Positions 1 to 8,171 of a stretch of DNA of 15,002 nt are shown in pieces; position 1 is the first letter of the stretch; every line of letters starts with the position of its first letter. The notes beneath the pieces are model-generated. The model searched no databases. It saw only the letters and a list, made by a program, of their open reading frames with translations, and was not told where the DNA came from. A program made the translations under genes and the position numbers. Source of the stretch: Gammaproteobacteria bacterium (GTDB lineage: Bacteria > Pseudomonadota > Gammaproteobacteria > S144-34); the NCBI GenBank assembly GCA_015487895.1, contig WFOW01000194.1, positions 1-15,002 on the forward strand, read 5' to 3'.

Positions 1-34
1 GCTCGGGCCCATGATCGCGCGCAGCCTCGGCTGA
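1..34 (+). CDS. C-terminal end of upstream gene (possibly FemAB-like, XrtA-associated)
   Basis: Only the last codons are inside the window. Reading from base 2, the frame gives LGPMIARSLG and then TGA at 32-34, four bases before the next gene's GTG. The tight spacing puts it in the same operon as the XrtA genes downstream. In many exosortase A loci the gene just before the TIGR03087-type transferase is a FemAB-like protein (TIGR03019 type), so that is the best guess. It rests on expected gene order, since ten residues cannot identify a family. Confidence 0.4.
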   Translation, partial: LGPMIARSLG

Positions 35-38
35 GACC

Positions 39-1286
39 GTGGGCACCGTCCTCTACCTGGCGCACCGCATCCCCTACCCGCCCGACAAGGGGGACAAGAT
101 CCGCTCGTGGCACATGCTGCGCGCGCTGGCGGAGCGCCACCGCGTGCTCCTCGGCGCATTCGTGGACGACCCGGACGACTGGGCGCACCGCCCGCGCCTC
201 GAGGCGCTGTGCGAGGCGGTCTGCCTGCGCCCGCTCCCGCGTCTGCTCGCCGCGGCGCGCGGGGCCGCCGCGCTCGCGCGTGGGCTCCCGGTGACGGTGC
301 CTTGGTACCGCGACGGCGGCATGCGCCGCTGGGTCGCGGACGTGGCGCGCAGGCACCGCCTGGACGTCGCCGTCGCCTTCTCCTCGGCGATGATGCAGTA
401 CGCGGACGCCCTGCCGGAGAGCGTGCCGGTGGTGGCCGACTACGTGGACGTGGATTCCGAGAAATGGGCCGCCTACGGCCGCCGGCGCCGCGGTCCGCTC
501 GGCTGGGTCTACCGGCGCGAGGCGCGCACGCTCCTGCGGTGGGAGCGGCGCATGGCCGCGCGGGCCGCGGCCGTCGTCCTCGTCAGCGAGCCCGAGGCCG
601 ACCTCTTCGCCGCCCGCGCCCCGGAGGTCGCCGCACGCGTGCATGCCGTCTGCAATGGCGTCGACCTCGAGCGCTTCCGGCCCGGCCTGGACCTGCCGGA
701 TCCCTACCCTCCGGGAACCCGCCCCATCGCCTTCACGGGCCTCATGGACTACTGGGCCAACGTGGATGCCGTGAGCTGGTTCGCCGAGGAGGTGCTGCCG
801 CGCGTGCGGGCCGAGCGGCCGGAAGCCGCCTTCTGGATCGTGGGCGCGCGCCCCACGGACGCCGTGCGGCGGCTGGAGTCCATCCCGGGCGTGGTGGTGA
901 CGGGGGCGGTGCCCGACACGCGCCCCTACGTCGCCCATGCCTCGCTGTGCGTGGCGCCCCTGCGCGTGGCGCGCGGCGTGCAGAACAAGGTGCTGGAGGC
1001 GCTGGCCATGGCACGGCCCGTGGTCGCCACCCCGGAGGCGGCCGAGGGCATCGCCCTGCCGCCGGGTGCCGGGGCCTGGGTGGCGCGCGACGCCGGGGGC
1101 TTCGCCGCGCGCGTGCTGGCGCTGCTGCGCGAGCCCCCGGATCTGCGGTGGGAGGCGGCCTGCCGGCGCTGGATGGAGGAGCGCTATGCGTGGGGGCGGC
1201 ACCAGCGCGCTTTCCTGGACCTGGTTTCCGAGGTCATGGAGGCAGGCCACGGCGCGGCGCCCGCGGCGGTGGCGGAGGCGGTCTGA
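39..1286 (+). CDS. TIGR03087-type sugar transferase, exosortase A/PEP-CTERM associated
   Basis: This is a 415-residue GT4-like glycosyltransferase, expected to act at the cytoplasmic face of the membrane and add a sugar to the exopolysaccharide precursor of the XrtA system. The N-terminus LYLAHRIPYPPDKGDKIRS (residues 5-23) is the hallmark of the PEP-CTERM-associated TIGR03087 group. Other visible signs are ADYVDVDSEKWAAY (133-146), the CNGVDLERF motif (205-213), FTGLMDYWANVDA (232-244) and the nucleotide-sugar site GVQNKVLEALA (313-323) followed by PVVATPEAAEGI. The start is GTG at 39. No convincing Shine-Dalgarno is visible, but the start lies 4 nt after the preceding stop and the family N-terminus begins exactly there. 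It is followed after one base by xrtA. The exact sugar cannot be told. Membership of the family is clear; activity is inferred. Confidence 0.9.
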   Translation: MGTVLYLAHRIPYPPDKGDKIRSWHMLRALAERHRVLLGAFVDDPDDWAHRPRLEALCEAVCLRPLPRLLAAARGAAALARGLPVTVPWYRDGGMRRWVADVARRHRLDVAVAFSSAMMQYADALPESVPVVADYVDVDSEKWAAYGRRRRGPLGWVYRREARTLLRWERRMAARAAAVVLVSEPEADLFAARAPEVAARVHAVCNGVDLERFRPGLDLPDPYPPGTRPIAFTGLMDYWANVDAVSWFAEEVLPRVRAERPEAAFWIVGARPTDAVRRLESIPGVVVTGAVPDTRPYVAHASLCVAPLRVARGVQNKVLEALAMARPVVATPEAAEGIALPPGAGAWVARDAGGFAARVLALLREPPDLRWEAACRRWMEERYAWGRHQRAFLDLVSEVMEAGHGAAPAAVAEAV

Positions 1287-1287
1287 G

Positions 1288-2841
1288 ATGGCGCAGGCGG
1301 GCGCGCAGGTGATGGCGGCGGCCGCCGCGGCGGGCGCGGCGCGGCGCCGCGCCCTCGCCGTGGTGGCGCTCGGGCTGCTCGCGCTCGCCGCCGTCTATCA
1401 CGAGACGCTCGCCTCCATGGCGCGGATCTGGTGGCGCTCCGAGACCTTCGCCCACGGCTTCCTGATCTTCCCGATCAGCGCCTGGCTGGTGTGGCGCCAG
1501 CGCGCGACGCTCGCGCGCCTGCCGGTGGCGCCGGACTGGCGGGCGCTCGCGGCGCTGGCGCTGCTCACCGCCGGCTGGCTCGCCGCGCGCCAGGCCGACA
1601 TCCTCGTCGGCGAGCAGCTCGCCTTCGTGCTCATGGTGCCCGCGCTGGTGTGGCTCGCCGCGGGCGCGGCGGTGGTGCGGCGGCTCGCCTTCCCGCTCGG
1701 CTTCCTCGTCTTCGCGGTGCCCATGGGCGAGGCGCTGGTGCCGCCCATGATGGACTTCACCGCCGACTTCACGGTCGCGCTGCTGCGCCTGACGGGCATC
1801 CCCGTCTACCAGGAGGGCACCTTCTTCAGCATCCCCACGGGCGACTGGTCCGTGGTCGAGGGCTGCAGCGGCGTGCGCTACCTGATCGCCTCCGTGACCC
1901 TCGGCACGCTCTACGCCTACCTCACCTACCGCGCCTTCTGGCGGCGCGCGCTGATGGTGGCGCTCTCGGCGCTGGTGCCCATCGTGGCGAACGGGCTCCG
2001 CGCGTACATGATCGTCATGATCGCGCACCTCAGCGACATGAAGCTCGCGCTCGGCGTCGATCACTTCATCTACGGCTGGGTCTTCTTCGGCATCGTCATG
2101 TTCCTGCTCTTCTGGCTGGGCACGCTGTGGCAGGAGCGCGACGCCCCGCCCGCTCCGCCCGCCGCGCCGGCGCGGGCATGCCGCGTCGCCCCGGCCGCGC
2201 GCCTGCTCGCCGCGGCGGCGGCGGGCCTCGTGGTGCTCGGCACCGGGCCGGCCACGGCCGCCTGGCTCGACCGCAGCGTGCGCGCGGCGGTCGCGCCGCC
2301 GCTCGCGCTGCCGGCGCGCCTTGGCCCCTGGCAGGCCACGGACGAGTTCACGGCCTTCGCGCCGCGCTACGTCGGCCCGCTCCTCACGGTGCGGCGCGCC
2401 TACACGGACGGCGGCGCGCCGGTGCTGGTGCACCTCGCCTGGTACAGCGGCCAGCGCCAGGGGGCCGAGCTCGCCAGCAGCGCCAACGTGCTCGTGCCCC
2501 AGAAGCATCCCGTGTGGCGCCAGCCCTGGGAGCGCGACGCCGAGGGCGCGGGGCTCACGGTGCGCGAGGCCCTGCTGCGCTCGACCGCCGGCGAGACGCT
2601 GCTCGCCTGGCGCCTGATGTGGGTGGACGGGCGCTACGTCTCCCGCCCGCTCGAGGCCAAGCTGCTCGAGGCGTGGGCGGCGCTGCGCGGGCGCCGGCGC
2701 GACGGCGCGGGCGTCGTGCTGCTCACGCCGGCCGGCGAGGACCTCGGCGAGGCGCGCGCGCGGCTCGCCGCCTTCCTCGGCGAGCTGCGCGGCCCGCTCG
2801 GGACGCTGCTCGCGCGCGCGGCAGGGGAGGGGGGGGCGTGA
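1288..2841 (+). CDS. xrtA: exosortase A fused to C-terminal EpsI domain
   Basis: This is a multi-pass inner-membrane transpeptidase-like protease, 517 residues. Exosortases recognise the C-terminal PEP-CTERM signal of exported proteins, cleave it and transfer the protein to a surface anchor. Residues 1-282 hold about eight hydrophobic segments and the exosortase active-site set: Cys193 in EGCSGVRY, Arg238 in ANGLRAY, and His259 in GVDHFIYGW. A further hydrophobic segment (about 303-325) leads into the EpsI-type domain (about 335-510) with LPARLGPW, then YSGQRQGAELASSANVLVP. The fusion of XrtA and EpsI is usual for this family. The start is ATG at 1288, with GGAGG at 1274-1278. The open frame extends far upstream (to 937), but that part overlaps the previous gene and is a shadow. 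The downstream gene overlaps its stop by 4 nt. No PEP-CTERM substrate gene is in the window. Confidence 0.95.
   Translation: MAQAGAQVMAAAAAAGAARRRALAVVALGLLALAAVYHETLASMARIWWRSETFAHGFLIFPISAWLVWRQRATLARLPVAPDWRALAALALLTAGWLAARQADILVGEQLAFVLMVPALVWLAAGAAVVRRLAFPLGFLVFAVPMGEALVPPMMDFTADFTVALLRLTGIPVYQEGTFFSIPTGDWSVVEGCSGVRYLIASVTLGTLYAYLTYRAFWRRALMVALSALVPIVANGLRAYMIVMIAHLSDMKLALGVDHFIYGWVFFGIVMFLLFWLGTLWQERDAPPAPPAAPARACRVAPAARLLAAAAAGLVVLGTGPATAAWLDRSVRAAVAPPLALPARLGPWQATDEFTAFAPRYVGPLLTVRRAYTDGGAPVLVHLAWYSGQRQGAELASSANVLVPQKHPVWRQPWERDAEGAGLTVREALLRSTAGETLLAWRLMWVDGRYVSRPLEAKLLEAWAALRGRRRDGAGVVLLTPAGEDLGEARARLAAFLGELRGPLGTLLARAAGEGGA
2824..2836 (+). promoter_or_regulatory. Strong G-rich ribosome binding site for the GTG start at 2838
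   Basis: The last codons of xrtA read GGGGAGGGGGGG immediately before the GTG at 2838, with GGAGG ending 7 nt from the start. It supports choosing this GTG, which overlaps the xrtA stop, although the open frame runs far upstream (to 1431). Confidence 0.6.
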
Positions 2842-4013
2842 GCGACCGCCGTCCCCTCGTCGCCCACGTCATCTACCGCCTGCAGACGGGCGGGCTCGAG
2901 AACGGCCTGGTCAACCTGATCAACCGCCTCCCGCACGAGCGCTTCCGCCACGCCGTCGTCTGCCTGACGGAGGCCACGGCCTTCGCCGGGCGCATCGAGC
3001 GCGACGACGTGCGCGTGCACGAGCTGCACAAGCGCGCGGGCAACGACCCGGCGCTCGCCTGGCGCCTGTGGCGGCTGTTCCGCGAGATGCGTCCGGCCAT
3101 CGTCCACACCCGCAACCTCGCAGCGCTCGAGGCCCAGCTCCCGGCGGCGCTCGCCGGCGTGCCCTGCCGCATCCACGGCGAGCACGGCTGGGACGTGCAC
3201 GACCCGGACGGGCGCAGCCGCCGCTACCGCCTGGTGCGGCGCCTGTACCGCCCCTTCGTGCACCGCTACGTCACGGTCTCGGCCCACCTGCGCGGCTACC
3301 TCGTCGGCCACGTGGGCGTCGCCCGCGAGCGCGTCGAGACCATCTGCAACGGCGTCGACACCGCGCGCTTCCGTCCCGGCCGGCGCCGCGACCTGCTGCC
3401 CGCGGGCTTCGCCGGCGAGGACGACGTGGTCTGCGGCTGGGTCGGGCGCATGGAGGCCATCAAGGATCCGGTGGCGCTCGCGCGCGCCTTCGCGGCCGCG
3501 CGCCGCGGCGGCGGGGCGGGCGCGCGCCTGCGGCTCGTCATGGTCGGCGACGGCAGCGAGCGCGCGGCGGTCGAGCGCGCGCTCGCCGCGGAGGGCGCGC
3601 GCGGAGCGGCGTGGCTTCCGGGCGCGCGCGACGACGTCGCCGAGCTCATGCGCGCCTTCGACCTCTTCGTGCTGCCCTCGCGCGCCGAGGGCATCTCCAA
3701 CACCATCCTCGAGGCGATGGCCACGGGGCTTCCCGTCATCGCCACCCGCGTCGGCGGCAACCCCGAGCTCGTCGAGGAGGGCATCACGGGCACGCTCGTG
3801 CCGCCGCGCGATGCGCAGGCGCTCGCCGCCGCCCTCGCGCGCTACGCCGGCGACGCGCCGCTGCGCGAGGAGCAGGGGCGCGCGGCGCGCGAGCGCGCCG
3901 AGCTGCGCTTCTCCATCGCCCACATGGTGCGCCGCTACGAGTCGCTCTACGGGCGCATGCTCGTCGAGCGCCTCGGCGGCGCGCCGGCGGGCCAGCCGGG
4001 CGGGGCGGCCTGA
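2838..4013 (+). CDS. TIGR03088-type sugar transferase, exosortase A/PEP-CTERM associated
   Basis: This is a 391-residue GT4 glycosyltransferase of the second PEP-CTERM-linked group. The N-terminal Rossmann half starts with VAHVIYRLQTGGLENGLVNL (residues 8-27), where the GGLE loop contacts the acceptor or sugar nucleotide. GEHGWDVHD (114-122) and CNGVDTARFRPG (170-181) follow. The C-terminal half carries GWVGRMEAIKDP (200-211) and the E-x7-E signature with Glu284 and Glu292, followed by PVIATRVGGNPELV. It should act in the cytoplasm on a lipid-linked polysaccharide intermediate. The GTG start at 2838 overlaps the xrtA stop as GTGA. The position between xrtA and the amidotransferase is the standard order for this locus. 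Donor and acceptor sugars are unknown. Confidence 0.92.
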   Translation: MSDRRPLVAHVIYRLQTGGLENGLVNLINRLPHERFRHAVVCLTEATAFAGRIERDDVRVHELHKRAGNDPALAWRLWRLFREMRPAIVHTRNLAALEAQLPAALAGVPCRIHGEHGWDVHDPDGRSRRYRLVRRLYRPFVHRYVTVSAHLRGYLVGHVGVARERVETICNGVDTARFRPGRRRDLLPAGFAGEDDVVCGWVGRMEAIKDPVALARAFAAARRGGGAGARLRLVMVGDGSERAAVERALAAEGARGAAWLPGARDDVAELMRAFDLFVLPSRAEGISNTILEAMATGLPVIATRVGGNPELVEEGITGTLVPPRDAQALAAALARYAGDAPLREEQGRAARERAELRFSIAHMVRRYESLYGRMLVERLGGAPAGQPGGAA

Positions 4014-4016
4014 GCC

Positions 4017-5951
4017 GTGTGCGGGATCGCGGGCCTGTTCGACACCCGGATGCGGCGCGAGCCGCCGGAGGCGCTGCTCGCGCGCATGACGGACGTGCAG
4101 GCCCACCGCGGCCCCGACGGGCGCGGCCTGCACCGCGAGCCCGGCGTGGGGCTCGGTCACCGGCGCCTTTCCATCATCGATCTCGCCGGCGGCGCCCAGC
4201 CCATGTGCAACGAGGACGGCACCGTCTGGGTCACCTACAACGGCGAGATCTACAACTTCCGCGAGCTCGCCGCCGAGCTCGCGCGCCTCGGGCACCGCTT
4301 CCGCACGCGCTGCGACACCGAGGTCATCGTCCACGCCTGGGAGCAGTGGGGCGAGCGCTGCGTCGAGCGCTTCCGCGGCATGTTCGCCTTCGCCGTATGG
4401 GACCGCGGCGCCGATACGCTCTTCCTCGCCCGCGACCGCCTCGGCATCAAGCCGCTGCACTACGCGCTGCTGCCTGACGGCTGGCTCGCCTTCGGCTCCG
4501 AGCTCAAGGCGCTCGCCGTGCTGCCGGCGCTGCCGCGCGGCCTCGACGAGAGCGCGGTCGAGGACTACCTCGCCCTCGGCTACGTGCCGGATCCCAAGAC
4601 CATCTACGCCGCCGCGCGCAAGCTGCCGCCCGCCCACACGCTGACGGTCCGGCGCGGCCGCCCGCTCCCCGCCCCGCGGCGCTACTGGCGCCCCGCCTTC
4701 GAGGCCGGCGCGCGCCTCGCGCCGGCGGCCGCGGCCGAGGCGCTGGCCGAGCGCCTGCGCGAGGCGGTGCGCATCCGCCTGGTGGCCGAGGTGCCGCTCG
4801 GCGCCTTCCTCTCGGGCGGCGTGGACTCGAGCAGCGTGGTGGCGATGATGGCCGCCGAGTCCGAGGGCCCCGTGCGCACCTGCGCCATCGCCTTCGACGA
4901 GGCCGGCTTCGACGAGTCGGAGCACGCCGCGCGCGTCGCCCGCCACTGCGGCACCGAGCACCACGTCGAGCGCGTGCGCCCCGACGACCTCTGCCTCGTC
5001 GACGAGCTCGCCGGCCTCTACGACGAGCCCTTCGCCGACAGCTCGGCGCTGCCGACCTGGAAGGTCTGCGAGCTCGCGCGCCGCCACGTCACGGTCGCCC
5101 TCTCGGGCGACGGCGGCGACGAGTGCTACGCCGGCTACCGGCGCTACCGCTGGCACATGCGCGAGGAGCGCGTCCGCCGCCTGCTGCCGCTCGCGCTGCG
5201 GCGCGCGCTCTTCGGTCCCCTCGGCCGGGTCTATCCCAAGCTCGACCGCGCGCCCCGGCCCCTGCGCGCCAAGACCACGCTGCAGGCCCTCGCGCGCGAC
5301 AGCCTCGAGGCCTACTTCGAGAACTTCGCCCTGCTGCCGGCGCCGCTGCGCCGCCGCCTCGCCAGCGCGCGCCTGCGCCGCCGCCTCGCCGGATACCGCG
5401 CCCTCGAGGTCATGCGCGCCCACGCCGCCGAGGCCCCGGAGCACCCGCTCTCGCGGGTGCAGTACGTGGACCTCATGACGTATCTGCCGGGCGACATCCT
5501 GACCAAGGTCGACCGCGCCAGCATGGCGCACGCCCTCGAGGTGCGCGTGCCGGTGCTCGACCACCGCCTGGTCGAGTGGGCCTGCGCGCTGCCGCCCGAA
5601 CTCAAGCTGCGCGGCATGGAGGGCAAGTGGATCCTCAAGAAGGCCATGGAGCCCTGGCTGCCGCACGAGATCCTCTACCGGCCGAAGATGGGCTTCGCCG
5701 TGCCGCTCGCGCGCTGGTTCCGCGGCCCGCTGCGCGAGCGCGTGCGCGCCGCCCTGCTCGGGCCCGTGCTGGGCGATGCCGGCCTCGTCGACCGCGCCAC
5801 GGTGGCAACGCTGGTCGACGACCACCTCGCCGGCCGCCGCGACCACAGCGCCGCCATCTGGGCGCTCCTCATGCTCGAGGCCTTCCTGCGGCGCGAGGCC
5901 GGCGAGCCCGCGCGCGAGACCCCGGCGGCCCTCGCGGGAGGCGTCGCATGA
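4017..5951 (+). CDS. XrtA-associated class II amidotransferase (asparagine synthase-like, TIGR03108 type)
   Basis: This 644-residue cytoplasmic enzyme resembles asparagine synthase B but occurs in exosortase A loci. The N-terminal Ntn glutaminase domain begins with the nucleophile Cys2 (MCGIAGLFD). It includes LGHRRLSIID (46-55), TYNGEIYNF (73-81) and Asp100, the residues that bind glutamine and release ammonia. The synthetase domain has the ATP PP-loop SGGVDSSS (266-273) and SGDGGDECYAGY. The C-terminal part includes VRVPVLDHRLVEWA and a lysine-rich GKWILKKAM, typical of AsnB relatives. All expected catalytic residues are present, so it should be active. The GTG start at 4017 places Cys directly after the initiator, as the family requires. 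It likely amidates a sugar carboxylate or another component of the polysaccharide; the substrate is not established. True asparagine synthesis is less likely given the context. Confidence 0.92.
   Translation: MCGIAGLFDTRMRREPPEALLARMTDVQAHRGPDGRGLHREPGVGLGHRRLSIIDLAGGAQPMCNEDGTVWVTYNGEIYNFRELAAELARLGHRFRTRCDTEVIVHAWEQWGERCVERFRGMFAFAVWDRGADTLFLARDRLGIKPLHYALLPDGWLAFGSELKALAVLPALPRGLDESAVEDYLALGYVPDPKTIYAAARKLPPAHTLTVRRGRPLPAPRRYWRPAFEAGARLAPAAAAEALAERLREAVRIRLVAEVPLGAFLSGGVDSSSVVAMMAAESEGPVRTCAIAFDEAGFDESEHAARVARHCGTEHHVERVRPDDLCLVDELAGLYDEPFADSSALPTWKVCELARRHVTVALSGDGGDECYAGYRRYRWHMREERVRRLLPLALRRALFGPLGRVYPKLDRAPRPLRAKTTLQALARDSLEAYFENFALLPAPLRRRLASARLRRRLAGYRALEVMRAHAAEAPEHPLSRVQYVDLMTYLPGDILTKVDRASMAHALEVRVPVLDHRLVEWACALPPELKLRGMEGKWILKKAMEPWLPHEILYRPKMGFAVPLARWFRGPLRERVRAALLGPVLGDAGLVDRATVATLVDDHLAGRRDHSAAIWALLMLEAFLRREAGEPARETPAALAGGVA
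5936..5941 (+). promoter_or_regulatory. Shine-Dalgarno GGGAGG for the sulfotransferase start
   Basis: GGGAGG lies 6 nt before the ATG at 5948. It decides this start over upstream in-frame positions, because the open frame runs back to 5123 inside the amidotransferase gene. Confidence 0.6.
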
Positions 5952-6946
5952 GCGCCGCGCCCGCGCCCGACGCCGCCACGGGCCGCGGCGTGCTGCTGCT
6001 GGTCGGCATGCCGCGCTCGGGCACCACCTGGACGGGAAAGCTCCTGGACGCGCACCCCGACACGCGCTACCTGCACGAGCCCGACAGCACCCGCCGCATT
6101 CCCGTGGACCTGGCGGCCGAGACGGCCGGCCCGGCCGAGGCGGCGGCGGTGCGCGAGTGGCTGCGCGCCGCGCTCGCCGACCGCAGCGCGCGCGTCAACG
6201 GCAAGCTGCCGCTGTTCCGCAAGCGCTGGCGCGGGCCGCTGGAGGCGCTCCGCCACCGCGCGAGCGTCTACGGCGCCAAGCTCGCCGCGCGCCGCGGCGT
6301 CGCCCGCCCCGTGCACGTGGGCCGTCGGGCCGAGGGCGCGCCCACCGTCTGGAAGTCGATCGAGTCGCTCGCCCGCCTCGGCGCCCTGCTGGACGCCCTG
6401 CCCGAGCTGCGCGTGGCCGTGCTCGTGCGCCATCCCTGCGGCTACGTCGCCTCCGTGCTGCGCGGCGAGCGCATGGGGCGCTTCTCGGACACGGTGCGCG
6501 CCGCCGACGACTGGGGCGTGCTCGAGCGGCTGCTCGCGACGCAGGCCGCGCGCGCCATCGGCGTCACGCGGCGCGACCTCGCCGCCGAGCCCGCCGAGGG
6601 GCGCCTCGCCTGGCGCTGGGTGCTGGCGCACGCGGCGGCGCTCGCGGCGGCCGCGCGCGCCGGCGGCGGCCGCGTGCGGCTGGTGCACTACGAGGACTGC
6701 TGCCGCGACCCCGCGGGCGCGGCCGGGGCGATGCTCGGCCTGCTCGGGCTCGGGCCCCATCCGCAGGTGCGGCGCTTCGCCGAGGAGAGCACCCGCGGCG
6801 ACGGCGGCGGCTACTACGGCGTGCGCCGCGACCCCGCGCGGGCGGCGGCGCGCTGGCGCGAGGAGCTGCCCGAGGCCGTGCAGCGGCGCGTGCTCGCCAT
6901 CGTCCGCGAGGCCGCGCCGCCGCCCCTCCACGCCGAGGCCGCCTGA
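5948..6946 (+). CDS. PAPS-dependent sulfotransferase family protein (first of two)
   Basis: This 332-residue protein has the two landmarks of PAPS sulfotransferases. The 5'-phosphosulfate loop is VGMPRSGTTWTGKLL (residues 19-33) and the 3'-phosphate site is VLVRHPCGYVASV (158-170), with Arg161 and Ser169 in the expected places. LVHYEDCCRDP further on matches the usual conserved YEDL-like segment. No signal peptide or membrane helix is evident, so it should act in the cytoplasm, moving sulfate from PAPS to a sugar or lipid-linked acceptor. The ATG overlaps the amidotransferase stop as ATGA. It sits between the XrtA core and two glycosyltransferases, which suggests that the polysaccharide or its precursor is the substrate. 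Substrate position is unknown. The N-terminal 15 residues are probably unstructured. Confidence 0.85.
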   Translation: MSAAPAPDAATGRGVLLLVGMPRSGTTWTGKLLDAHPDTRYLHEPDSTRRIPVDLAAETAGPAEAAAVREWLRAALADRSARVNGKLPLFRKRWRGPLEALRHRASVYGAKLAARRGVARPVHVGRRAEGAPTVWKSIESLARLGALLDALPELRVAVLVRHPCGYVASVLRGERMGRFSDTVRAADDWGVLERLLATQAARAIGVTRRDLAAEPAEGRLAWRWVLAHAAALAAAARAGGGRVRLVHYEDCCRDPAGAAGAMLGLLGLGPHPQVRRFAEESTRGDGGGYYGVRRDPARAAARWREELPEAVQRRVLAIVREAAPPPLHAEAA

Positions 6947-6947
6947 G

Positions 6948-8171
6948 ATGCGCATCCTGCACGTGCTGGACCACTCGGTGCCGCTGCAGAGCGGCTACAG
7001 CTTCCGCACGCGCGCCATCCTCGAGCGCCAGCGCGCGCGCGGCTGGCAGACCTTCCACCTCACCGGGCCCAAGCACTACGGCGCGACGGCGGCGGTCGAG
7101 GAGGTCGACGGCCTGCGCTTCCACCGCACCCCGCCGGTGGGCGGCCTCGCGGGGCGCCTGCCGGTGGCCGGCCAGCTCGCCGCCATCGCCGCGCTGGCGC
7201 GGCGGCTGGAGGAGGTCGCGCGCGAGGTGCGTCCGGACCTGATCCACGCGCACTCGCCCGCCCTCGACGGCGTCGCGGCGCTGCGGGTGGCGCGGCGCCT
7301 GGGGCTGCCCGTGGTCTACGAGGTGCGCGCCTTCTGGGAGGACGCGGCCGTGGACCACGGCACGGCCACCCCCTGGGGCCCGCGCTACCGCGCCACGCGC
7401 GCGCTCGAGACCTGGGTGCTGCGCCGGGCCGACGCGGTGGTCGCCATCTGCGAGGGCCTGCGGCGCGACATCCTCGCCCGCGGCATCGCGCCGGAGCGCG
7501 TCGCGGTGGTGCCGAACGCCGTCGTCCCGGAGCGCTTCGCCGGCGCCGCGCGCGACGAGGCGCTCGCCGCCGAGGCGGGCCTCGGGCCGGGGCCGGTCGT
7601 CGGCTTCATCGGCTCCTTCTACGCCTACGAGGGCCTGCCGCTGCTGGTCGAGGCCTTCGCGCGGGTGGCGCCGCGCCACCCCGGCGCGCGCCTCCTGCTC
7701 CTCGGCGGCGGGCCCGACGAGGACGCCGTGCGCGGGGCGGTCTCGCGCGCGGGGCTGGGCGCGCGGGCCGTGCTCCCGGGGCGCGTGCCCCACGACGAGG
7801 TGATGCGCTGGTACGGGCTGGTGGACGTCTTCGCCTATCCGCGCCGCTCCATGCGCCTGACCGAGCTGGTCACCCCGCTCAAGCCGCTCGAGGCCATGGC
7901 CGCGGGCCGCGCCGTGGTCGCCTCCGACGTGGGCGGCCACCGCGAGCTGGTGCGCGACGGCGAGACCGGCATCCTGTTTCCCGCCGGCGACGTGGCGGCG
8001 CTCGCCGGCGCGCTCGACCGCGTGCTGGGCGACGCCGCCCTGCGCGCGCGGCTCGGCGAGGCCGGGCGCGCCTTCGTGCGCCGCGAGCGCACCTGGGAGG
8101 CGAGCGTGGCGCGCTACGCGCCGGTCTACGAGGCCGTGCTCGGCCGGGGAGGGCAGCGTGCCGCCGCGTGA
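6948..8171 (+). CDS. Exosortase A-associated GT4 glycosyltransferase (Daro_2409/TIGR04063 type)
   Basis: This is a 407-residue retaining GT4 glycosyltransferase. The segment YEVRAFWEDAAVDHGT (residues 124-139) and the N-terminus MRILHVLDHSVPLQSGYSFR (1-20) are characteristic of the exosortase A-linked TIGR04063 group. The donor-binding half shows VVPNAV (187-192), GFIGSFYAYEGL (219-230) and TELVTPLKPLEAMAAG (305-320), then AVVASDVGGHREL. It is expected to add one sugar to the exopolysaccharide repeat at the cytoplasmic face of the membrane. The start is ATG at 6948, one base after the previous stop, with GAGG at 6935-6938. The last 14 nt overlap the next gene. Confidence 0.9.
   Translation: MRILHVLDHSVPLQSGYSFRTRAILERQRARGWQTFHLTGPKHYGATAAVEEVDGLRFHRTPPVGGLAGRLPVAGQLAAIAALARRLEEVAREVRPDLIHAHSPALDGVAALRVARRLGLPVVYEVRAFWEDAAVDHGTATPWGPRYRATRALETWVLRRADAVVAICEGLRRDILARGIAPERVAVVPNAVVPERFAGAARDEALAAEAGLGPGPVVGFIGSFYAYEGLPLLVEAFARVAPRHPGARLLLLGGGPDEDAVRGAVSRAGLGARAVLPGRVPHDEVMRWYGLVDVFAYPRRSMRLTELVTPLKPLEAMAAGRAVVASDVGGHRELVRDGETGILFPAGDVAALAGALDRVLGDAALRARLGEAGRAFVRRERTWEASVARYAPVYEAVLGRGGQRAAA
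8146..8153 (+). promoter_or_regulatory. Shine-Dalgarno GGGGAGGG inside the upstream gene
   Basis: GGGGAGGG ends 4 nt before the GTG at 8158. It supports the GTG start even though it gives a 14-nt overlap with the preceding glycosyltransferase gene, and it implies coupled translation. Confidence 0.6.

Noticed and set aside
937..1287. Upstream extension of the xrtA frame
   Set aside because: It overlaps the sugar transferase gene completely in another frame. The ATG at 1288 has a good ribosome site and gives the usual exosortase N-terminus.
1234..2508. A 424-codon minus-strand open frame opposite xrtA
   Set aside because: Glu/Arg/His-rich shadow of the exosortase gene, with no recognisable domain or ribosome site.
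2634..5846. A 1070-codon open frame on the minus strand
   Set aside because: It runs antisense through xrtA and two other clear genes, has a low-complexity Ala/Arg/Gly/Val composition, and matches no family. High GC leaves such frames free of stop codons.
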